Positions 1 through 4,354 of a DNA stretch of 7,216 nt are shown in pieces. This stretch comes from Clostridia bacterium (GTDB taxonomy: Bacteria > Bacillota_A > Clostridia > TANB77 > CAG-508): the NCBI GenBank assembly GCA_017621295.1, contig JAGATI010000029.1, positions 1 through 7,216 of the forward strand. Direction: 5' to 3'. The notes under the pieces are model-generated. The model was not told the DNA's origin. It made no database searches and worked only from the letters and a program-made list of their open reading frames with translations. Position 1 is the first letter of the stretch. Every line of letters starts with the position of its first letter. A program made the position numbers and the translations under genes.

Positions 1-336
1 AAAATATTAAAATCGGATGTTAGCATTGCTAAAAATTATTTAGATGAAAATGAAATTAAGAATCTTAATAACCTAGTTAACTTATTTTTGGATATAGCTG
101 AAAATAATGCTGAGAGAAACATTACAATGTATATGGATGATTGGAAAAATGAAGTAGAAAATGCATTAAAAGTATTTCACTATGAAGTATTAGAAGATAA
201 AGGAAAGATTTCGCATAAGCAGGCTGTAGAAAAAGCAGAGAGTGAGTATGAAAAATATAAGATTATTCAAGACAAGAATTATGTTTCTGATTTTGATAAA
301 TTATTAATAGAAACAAAAGAAATTGAAAATAAGTAA
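1..336 (+). CDS. RhuM-family protein, C-terminal part (5' end outside window)
   Basis: The reading frame is open from the first base to TAA at 334-336, giving 111 residues with no start inside the window. An internal TTG at 88 could be miscalled as a start, but the frame and the family match extend upstream of it. The sequence resembles the C-terminal end of RhuM (virulence RhuM / Fic-DOC N-terminal-like) proteins: a leucine/asparagine-rich helix, then AERNITMYMDDW, then a helix with a GKISHKQA turn, then EYEKYKIIQDKNYVSDFDK. I recognise the AER-I-M-M-DW and Y-SDFDK pattern from memory of the family, not from a search. RhuM was named in Salmonella pathogenicity island 3 and its relatives are common on mobile elements; the biochemical role is not established. 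No terminator hairpin follows the stop. It probably belongs to a neighbouring element or host segment left of the integrase element. Confidence 0.8.
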   Translation, partial: KILKSDVSIAKNYLDENEIKNLNNLVNLFLDIAENNAERNITMYMDDWKNEVENALKVFHYEVLEDKGKISHKQAVEKAESEYEKYKIIQDKNYVSDFDKLLIETKEIENK

Positions 337-345
337 ATTACACAT

Positions 346-374
346 TTGAGTATTTATTTTGTATATACTATACT
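346..374 (+). promoter_or_regulatory. Candidate sigma-A promoter
   Basis: TTGAGT at 346-351 and TATACT at 369-374 are separated by 17 bases, the ideal spacing. The -10 sits in a small palindrome, GTATA-TAC-TATAC (361-373). Transcription would start near 381, just ahead of the inverted repeat at 391-418, and no open gene follows. It may drive a short RNA or be a leftover promoter. Confidence 0.4.
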
Positions 375-390
375 TGGTGTAGTGAACGGA

Positions 391-418
391 TGTGGACATT
401 GTCCTCAATTTGTCCACA
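391..418. repeat. Inverted repeat TGTGGACA / TGTCCACA
   Basis: TGTGGACA (391-398) is a perfect inverted copy of TGTCCACA (411-418). The stem can extend by TTG/CAA with a TT bulge, leaving a TCCT loop. No U tract follows, so it is not a normal terminator. The right arm reads TTGTCCACA, one base from the DnaA box TTATCCACA, so a protein-binding site is as likely as an RNA hairpin. Confidence 0.5.
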
Positions 419-533
419 GTAGAACAATATTCATAATAAGAATAATACTATAAATATTGATAATATAAATGTTACCTAGTCCTAGAAACATTGAAATATC
501 AATAATATTATAAATATGAATAATACTGATAAT

Positions 534-599
534 ATGGGAGTACAAAGTTCTTGTGGAAGTGGGAAGAAATATAAAAATTGCTGTGGAAGAAATCAGTAA
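534..599 (+). pseudogene. Orphan SEC-C zinc-motif fragment (3' end of a secA-like or SEC-C gene)
   Basis: The frame from ATG 534 to TAA 597-599 encodes only 21 residues, of which SCGSGKKYKNCCGRNQ is plainly the C-terminal end of a SEC-C motif, usually CPCGSGKKYKNCCG. SEC-C binds zinc and closes SecA and many YecA/SEC-C proteins. The expected first Cys-Pro is replaced by Gln-Ser-Ser, so the match begins abruptly at the second Cys (552). Upstream the frame is Asn/Ile-rich A+T-rich sequence with a stop at 492, and no good Shine-Dalgarno site precedes 534. I read this as a displaced gene end, perhaps left by recombination at an attachment site. A genuine micro-protein is less likely because one of four zinc ligands is missing. 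Confidence 0.6.
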
Positions 600-650
600 T
601 ATCAAGGGTTACAGAAATTGATAGGTAACGAAAAACAACAAAAAATCATT

Positions 651-741
651 AAATTGTTGCCAAATTGTTGCCAAAACAAAATAAAAATCGTATAAACCTT
701 GTAAATACTGCATTTTTACTTGGCGACAAACATGGCAACAA
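651..741. repeat. Paired TTGTTGCC direct and inverted repeats (possible integrase arm sites or operators)
   Basis: AAATTGTTGCC occurs twice in tandem (651-661 and 662-672), an 11-base period of about one helical turn. The inverted form follows as GGCGACAA (722-729, one mismatch) and GGCAACAA (734-741), 12 bases apart. The last copy overlaps the expected -35 position for the TATAAT at 756-761. Two direct and two inverted sites immediately upstream of a tyrosine integrase fit arm-type binding sites near an att core, or an operator controlling int. The role is inferred. Confidence 0.5.
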
Positions 742-755
742 ATTGAATAACTAAT

Positions 756-761
756 TATAAT
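756..761 (+). promoter_or_regulatory. Candidate -10 box of the integrase promoter
   Basis: TATAAT is a perfect -10 consensus 70 bases before the int start. The -35 position at 17-base spacing (733-738, TGGCAA) matches TTGACA in only 3 of 6 bases and overlaps the GGCAACAA repeat, which would suit a promoter controlled by a protein bound there. A start near 768 would fall inside the terminator hairpin at 764-793. Confidence 0.4.
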
Positions 762-763
762 AG

Positions 764-798
764 ATAAGCTAGCATATATAAGTGTTGGCTTATTTTTT
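764..798 (+). terminator. Intrinsic terminator-like hairpin upstream of int
   Basis: An 11-base-pair stem (764-774 ATAAGCTAGCA with 783-793 TGTTGGCTTAT, including two G-U pairs) has an 8-base loop and runs into six T residues (793-798). It would stop transcripts entering from the left. RNA starting near 768 would lack the first bases of the 5' arm, so the hairpin may insulate int from upstream transcription while sparing its own transcript. Confidence 0.55.
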
Positions 799-830
799 AT
801 CTACCGAAATTAAGGGGGAAGATAAATATT

Positions 831-2099
831 ATGGTTAGTGTTAGAAAAAGAGGAAACGTATATCAATATCAATTTGATGGAGCTCCTATTGATGGAAAAA
901 GAAAAAGAATTACAAAATCAGGTTTCAAAACTAAAAGTGAGGCTTTAAAAGCTGGAACAATAGCATATAACGAGTATATGCAAACAGGACATAATTTTGT
1001 TCCAAATAAAATGTCATATTCTGATTATTTAGATTATTGGCTGAAAGAACATTGTGAAATTAATTTAAAATATCACACAATACAAGCATACCAAAATATA
1101 ATAAAAAATCATGTAAAGCCAAGAATTGGATTTTATTTATTATCACAAATTACAACATCAACATTGCAAGAATTTATAAATAGTATATATTTAGAAAAGG
1201 GATTCTCAAAAAATTTCTTGAAGAATATTTTGAAAGTATTAAAAACATCTTTTGGCTATGCAACTGATGTAGTTGGATTTGTAAAAGAAAATCCAGCATT
1301 AAAAGTTAGATTACCTAGATATGATATTCCAGAGTCAGATCCAGCACATATATTTACTAAAGAAGAAATAAACATGATATTAGAAAGATTTGAAAATAAC
1401 CATGCTTTTTATTATGCAGCCTTAACTGCATACTATACAGGACTTCGTGTATCAGAAGTCTTTGGACTAACATGGAATGATATTGATTTGAAAAATAAAA
1501 CTTTAACAGTAAATAAGAATATTGTCGAAAAAAATCAAAATGGCAGTACACATGGAAGACATTTAAGTGGTAATGCTAAAACAGTTTGGTATTTTGGAAC
1601 TTGTAAAACAAAAAGCAGTTATCGAACTATTGATATTGGTGATACTTTAGTAAAAGCATTGAGAGATTTTAAAGAAGAACAAGAAAAGAATAAAATTGAA
1701 TATGGCGATTCTTATATGAAACATTATGCGAAAGAAGTAACTAATCAATATACAAATAAACCAGAAACAAAAATTATAAATGCCTATGCAGAATTAGATG
1801 TTACTTTGCCAGAAGTAAATCTTGTTTTTGTTAAGAAAAACGGAGTGTTTGAAGGAACAGCAACAGCAAAATATCCATTTAAAGTTATACATTATGAATT
1901 AGGAATTAATTGTAGATTTCACGATTTCAGAGATACACATGCTACAAGATTAATTGAAGCAGGAGCAGATATAAAAGCAGTTTCAAAAAGACTAGGTCAT
2001 AGCACAATAAGAACCACTTATGAAATATATGTAAGAGTTACAAATAAAATGAAAAATGATACAGTTGAAAGATTTGAGCAATACGCGGTTAATTTGTAA
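831..2099 (+). CDS. int: Tyrosine recombinase (site-specific integrase)
   Basis: This intact 422-residue integrase belongs to the phage/Tn916-type tyrosine recombinases, which cut and join DNA at att sites to insert or excise the element. In order: an N-terminal arm-binding domain (about 1-55, VRKRGNVYQYQFDG then GFKTKSEAL), a SAM-like core-binding domain (about 62-160), and a catalytic domain (about 172-405). The catalytic residues are visible: Arg206 in TGLRVSE, a lysine in CKTKSSYRTI (259 or 261), His364 and Arg367 in HDFRDTHAT, His390 in LGHS and Tyr400 in EIYVRV. Length is normal for the family (about 380-420). ATG 831 follows AAGGGGGA at 813-820, with rather long spacing. It reads into the element and has its own terminator at 2118-2151. 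No excisionase gene is visible beside it. Confidence 0.95.
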   Translation: MVSVRKRGNVYQYQFDGAPIDGKRKRITKSGFKTKSEALKAGTIAYNEYMQTGHNFVPNKMSYSDYLDYWLKEHCEINLKYHTIQAYQNIIKNHVKPRIGFYLLSQITTSTLQEFINSIYLEKGFSKNFLKNILKVLKTSFGYATDVVGFVKENPALKVRLPRYDIPESDPAHIFTKEEINMILERFENNHAFYYAALTAYYTGLRVSEVFGLTWNDIDLKNKTLTVNKNIVEKNQNGSTHGRHLSGNAKTVWYFGTCKTKSSYRTIDIGDTLVKALRDFKEEQEKNKIEYGDSYMKHYAKEVTNQYTNKPETKIINAYAELDVTLPEVNLVFVKKNGVFEGTATAKYPFKVIHYELGINCRFHDFRDTHATRLIEAGADIKAVSKRLGHSTIRTTYEIYVRVTNKMKNDTVERFEQYAVNL

Positions 2100-2117
2100 C
2101 AAGTAATTAAATATTTA

Positions 2118-2151
2118 AGAGCTATTTCGAAAGAGATAGTTCTATTTTTTT
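2118..2151 (+). terminator. Intrinsic terminator after int
   Basis: An 11-base-pair stem (2118-2128 AGAGCTATTTC with 2133-2143 GAGATAGTTCT, two G-U pairs) is capped by a GAAA tetraloop and followed by A then seven T (2145-2151). It lies 19 bases after the int stop. The next gene's Shine-Dalgarno begins at 2156, so no promoter fits between them. It may therefore work partly as an attenuator for the downstream cluster. Confidence 0.8.
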
Positions 2152-2169
2152 GCTTAAAAGGAGAAGTTA

Positions 2170-2646
2170 ATGGAGAGATTAGATTTAGTGAAATGTCGAG
2201 ATAATAATGTTGTTTATTCAAGAACAACGGCTCAAAAGGCATTAGATAATGTGAAAATAAGAATAAAAGAGGTAAATCAAAGGAAAGATTTTATTTACAA
2301 GATTACAAAAGCAGTTGTATTTGGCTCTTTTATAAATTCTACTAAAGAAAAAGTTGGCGATTTAGATATTGCAATATATGTTGAATTAAAAAATAAAACA
2401 ATTCCAGAGATTGAACAAAATCAAATAAGAGCTAGAGAAAAGTGTTATGGATTACCAACCATACTACAATTTATATATGGAAAAGAAGAAATATTTAGAT
2501 TTATTAAGGATAGGAAAAAGGTATTAGAACTTCATGATGGAGTTATGGTTGATTATGAATCCAAAAAAAGAAAAGAGCCTAAAAGTTATATCTATTTTGA
2601 TAAATACAAAATTATATATGAAAAGAGGTACGAAGATGGAAGATGA
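2170..2646 (+). CDS. Nucleotidyltransferase-fold protein
   Basis: This 158-residue protein has the signature of the DNA polymerase beta-like nucleotidyltransferase superfamily: VVFGSF (49-54) followed by GDLDIAIY (63-70). It provides the Gly-Ser of the nucleotide-binding turn and two metal-binding carboxylates, Asp64 and Asp66. The later EEIFRFIKDRKKVLELHD (106-123) resembles a conserved helix in a group of predicted stand-alone nucleotidyltransferases. The third carboxylate is unclear (Asp128 is a candidate). Such proteins move a nucleotide onto a protein, RNA or small molecule; some serve as MNT antitoxins with HEPN toxins, but no HEPN partner is present. The start is fixed by AAAAGGAG at 2156-2163, six bases before ATG. 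The TGA stop overlaps the start of the replication initiator gene by 11 bases, which suggests translational coupling. Its substrate cannot be told from sequence. Confidence 0.8.
   Translation: MERLDLVKCRDNNVVYSRTTAQKALDNVKIRIKEVNQRKDFIYKITKAVVFGSFINSTKEKVGDLDIAIYVELKNKTIPEIEQNQIRAREKCYGLPTILQFIYGKEEIFRFIKDRKKVLELHDGVMVDYESKKRKEPKSYIYFDKYKIIYEKRYEDGR
2625..2628 (+). promoter_or_regulatory. Shine-Dalgarno site fixing the initiator start at 2636
   Basis: GAGG at 2625-2628 lies seven bases before ATG 2636, inside the upstream gene. The longer open frame beginning at 2534 has no such site, and its extra residues (LIMNPKKEKSLKVISIL) are only the shadow of the nucleotidyltransferase C-terminus. Confidence 0.7.
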
Positions 2647-3466
2647 TATTAGAGCAAATTATTTTGCTATTATTCCTGCATATATAAGATATAACAAAGA
2701 ATTAAAATTTGGAGAAAGATTAATGTATGGAGAAATAACAGCATTAAGTAATAAAAGGGGATATTGTTATGCTAAAAATAAGTATTTTGCTGATTTATAT
2801 GATGTTAGTCAAAGCACAATATCTAGGTGGATTTCTCATTTAGCAGATTTAAATAGTATAGATGTTCAAATAATAAGAAATGAAAGAAAAGAAATTATTG
2901 AAAGAAGAATTTATATTAAAGATACCCCCTATATGCAAAATTGCGTATACCCCTATACGCAAAAAAATCAATACCCTATACGCAAAAAGAGCAAAGATAA
3001 TAATATAAATAATAATATGTTAGTTAGTTTATATAATTATATTATAAAAAAGGAAATGCAAATTCCAAATGAATTTGTAGGATATGAAGAAAAAATACTT
3101 GATGTTTTAGATAAACTTGAATTAATTTATCCACAAGAAATTGCGGAATCAATGAGAGATGATATTCAAGAAAAACTGAAAACAATATGTTATGCGTTAG
3201 CATTAGCAGTAAAAGAAAATGTATCACATTTATTGTATAAGTTTAATAGAGATAAATTATTTAGCTTATATGATGAATGTAAATTGAGAGAACAAGAATA
3301 TAAAAACACAGACAATGAAATAATTAGTTTTACTAACTATTTTTATAAAAGCTTAAAAGGGCAATTATTAAAGAGCGAAGGCTCTTCTTTTTTTGAGCCT
3401 AAAACACAGAATATAGAAAATGAATCCTTTAATTCGGAAGAAGAAGAAGACGAGGAAGAAAGGTAG
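2636..3466 (+). CDS. Winged helix-turn-helix replication initiator-like protein
   Basis: This 276-residue protein begins with a winged-helix region (about 8-95): YFAIIPAYIRYNKEL, GERLMYGEITALSNKRGYCYA, then the recognition segment LYDVSQSTISRWISHL and a basic beta wing. This arrangement is typical of initiators and replisome organisers of Firmicute phages and integrative elements. Residues 96-117 (DTPYMQN..YPYTQK..YPIRKK) are the translation of DNA iterons. The C-terminal half (about 128-240) is helical, and the tail is very acidic (SEEEEDEEER). I expect it to bind the repeats in its own gene, melt the A+T-rich stretch and recruit host DnaA/helicase. The family name is uncertain; it is not plainly RepA_N, and a DnaD-like C-terminus cannot be confirmed by eye. 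It is coupled to the upstream gene by an 11-base overlap and followed after 6 bases by the next gene. Confidence 0.75.
   Translation: MEDDIRANYFAIIPAYIRYNKELKFGERLMYGEITALSNKRGYCYAKNKYFADLYDVSQSTISRWISHLADLNSIDVQIIRNERKEIIERRIYIKDTPYMQNCVYPYTQKNQYPIRKKSKDNNINNNMLVSLYNYIIKKEMQIPNEFVGYEEKILDVLDKLELIYPQEIAESMRDDIQEKLKTICYALALAVKENVSHLLYKFNRDKLFSLYDECKLREQEYKNTDNEIISFTNYFYKSLKGQLLKSEGSSFFEPKTQNIENESFNSEEEEDEEER
2922..2988. repeat. Iterons within the initiator gene
   Basis: Three direct copies of ATACCCCTATACGCAAAA are present: 2922-2940 (an extra C and a T for C), 2947-2964 (perfect) and 2971-2988 (one C fewer). The core TATAYGCAA begins at 2930, 2954 and 2977, so spacing is 24 and 23 bases, about two helical turns. 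An inverted core TTGCGTATA lies at 2941-2949, making a perfect palindrome around CCCC with 2954-2962. Position and form match the iterons of initiators that carry their origin within the gene, as in phage lambda O. Confidence 0.8.
2922..3135. other. Probable replication origin of the element
   Basis: Three origin parts lie in order inside the initiator gene: iterons (2922-2988), an A+T-rich stretch in which 3001-3050 has three G and no C (candidate unwinding element), and a perfect DnaA box TTATCCACA at 3127-3135. The parts are seen directly; the function is inferred from iteron-type origins of phages and plasmids. Confidence 0.65.
3371..3400 (+). terminator. Intragenic terminator-like hairpin with an alternative fold
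   Basis: AAGAGC (3371-3376), loop GAAG, GCTCTT (3381-3386) form a six-pair stem followed by C and seven T (3388-3394), inside the initiator coding sequence about 70 bases before its stop. AGGCTC (3379-3384) can instead pair with GAGCCT (3395-3400), which would break the terminator. The two folds exclude each other, as in attenuators. Function is inferred. Confidence 0.45.
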
Positions 3467-3472
3467 GAAATT

Positions 3473-3919
3473 ATGACAAGAGTAGAATTTTTATTAGAGG
3501 TTAAGGAGAATCTAACAAATCAATTAAGTTGTATTTCAGATAGTTTTGTAACGAATACGCCCAACGAAAGATTTAGAGATGAGTGGGAAAGAGTACAAGA
3601 AAGATTAAAGGTTGTAAATGAGTTATTAAAAGATGAAAAACAAAAGAATTTACCTGAAAAAGTTGAAGATAAAATTGAATGTAGAGAATTTAATTTTATT
3701 GATGAAAATTTTGGTGAAGAAGCAAAAAATACACTTTTATTTAATAGTAATTCATTTGTAATTATAAGTGTTTTTGGTAGTGATATGTTTATAAAAAAGT
3801 ATGAAGATATTTTAGATTTACTAAAGGAATTTATATCAAATAGAAATGAGTTAAATATTTTAAGATATGTTGTTGAAAAACAAGAAAGAGAAATTGGAGA
3901 TTTGGAGGCAAAAAAATAA
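3473..3919 (+). CDS. Uncharacterised 148-residue protein
   Basis: I do not recognise a family. The protein is charged and mostly helical, with no signal peptide or membrane segment. Residues 1-60 (EFLLEVKENLTNQLSC..., RFRDEWERVQERLKVVNELLKDEK) look like a helical hairpin or short coiled coil. A more hydrophobic middle segment (LLFNSNSFVIISVFGSDMF, about 88-106) is followed by a C-terminal coiled-coil-like helix (LRYVVEKQEREIGDLEAKK). ATG 3473 lies six bases after the initiator stop, with AGGTAGGA just upstream. Its TAA shares a base with the next ATG (TAATG), so three genes in a row are tightly coupled. Location between initiator and methyltransferase suggests an accessory early function, but this is only context. 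Confidence 0.7.
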   Translation: MTRVEFLLEVKENLTNQLSCISDSFVTNTPNERFRDEWERVQERLKVVNELLKDEKQKNLPEKVEDKIECREFNFIDENFGEEAKNTLLFNSNSFVIISVFGSDMFIKKYEDILDLLKEFISNRNELNILRYVVEKQEREIGDLEAKK

Positions 3920-4296
3920 TGAAAATAACTGATATTAATTTTAAAGAATTATTTAAAGACGTGGAAGAAAGTGCATGGTATGGTAAAGGAAATTCAAAAA
4001 GATATATAACTGATGGAAATAATTTATTATTTATAAAAGGTTATACATATGAACCATGCTATGAATCCTTTTCTACTGCACACGAAATAGTATTAAATGG
4101 AGAAACATTATTTGGGATAAATTCACAAAATGTTGAAGCATATCATAATGAAGAATATACTTTCGGGAAATTAAAAAGTGATGAAGATGCAATAAATTAT
4201 ATTAAAAATATTTTTGGTGAAAAAAAATATACATTTCGTACGATAATCCAACAGAAAATCAAGAACAAGAAGATGAAGAAGAATTTTAAAAAATAA
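3919..4296 (+). CDS. Uncharacterised small protein, probably frameshifted at an A8 run near its 3' end
   Basis: I do not recognise a family. The first 103 residues look normal: KITDINFKELFKDVEESAWYG, then a beta-rich segment (KRYITDGNNLLFIKGYTYEPCYESF...GETLFGINSQ) and SDEDAINYIKNIFGEKK. After eight A residues (4220-4227) the zero frame becomes an unusual basic tail (QQKIKNKKMKKNFKK) ending at 4296. The -1 frame instead gives IYISYDNPTENQEQEDEEEF and stops at 4289. This acidic ending closely matches the tail of the protein at 6624-6929, including 15 identical bases (4269-4283 and 6909-6923). I think the ancestral product was about 123 residues. The change could be a one-base deletion, a read error, or programmed slippage on A AAA AAA. 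GGAGG at 3904-3908 serves ATG 3919. Confidence 0.6.
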   Translation: MKITDINFKELFKDVEESAWYGKGNSKRYITDGNNLLFIKGYTYEPCYESFSTAHEIVLNGETLFGINSQNVEAYHNEEYTFGKLKSDEDAINYIKNIFGEKKYTFRTIIQQKIKNKKMKKNFKK

Positions 4297-4299
4297 TTC

Positions 4300-4327
4300 A
4301 TAATAGCTCATAACCGATAATAGCTCA
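4300..4327 (+). repeat. ATAATAGCTCA direct repeat in the gap before the methyltransferase
   Basis: ATAATAGCTCA occurs at 4300-4310 and 4317-4327, a 17-base period. The same core, AATAGCTC, appears at 6468-6475 and 6931-6938, in each case at or just after a stop codon. The 6931 copy continues as AATAGCTCTTAATA, which resembles the boxA antitermination sequence (GCTCTTTAA). The role is unknown. Confidence 0.5.
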
Positions 4328-4341
4328 AATACAAAAGAAAT

Positions 4342-4345
4342 GGAG
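4342..4345 (+). promoter_or_regulatory. Shine-Dalgarno site fixing the methyltransferase start at 4355
   Basis: GGAG at 4342-4345 lies nine bases before ATG 4355. The in-frame ATG at 4340 overlaps this site and adds only MEKKQ, so 4355 (MIRLLSLFTGIG) is the better start. The context is nearly the same as at 6609-6626. Confidence 0.75.
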
Positions 4346-4354
4346 AAAAAACAA

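Larger units (their letters stand above)
337..830. other. Intergenic gap with left-end signals of the integrase element
   Basis: No convincing full gene lies in these 494 bases on either strand. The part from 420 to 540 is very A+T-rich and has two imperfect copies of an AATAATAYTATAAATAT...TGATAATAT block (441-471 and 501-538). The features I can support are a promoter-like sequence (346-374), an inverted repeat (391-418), a SEC-C coding scrap (534-599), TTGTTGCC-type repeats (651-741), a TATAAT box (756-761) and a terminator hairpin (764-798). The join between the left neighbour and the integrase element should lie in this gap. Confidence 0.6.

Noticed and set aside
441..538. Two AATAATAYTATAAATAT blocks as a CRISPR or tandem array
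   Set aside because: Only two imperfect copies with a 9-base insertion, in very A+T-rich DNA. No spacer-like structure and no cas genes.
405..605. Minus-strand 66-residue frame across the SEC-C scrap
   Set aside because: Ile-rich, low-complexity product from A+T-rich DNA, with no ribosome site and no family likeness. The plus strand explains the region better.
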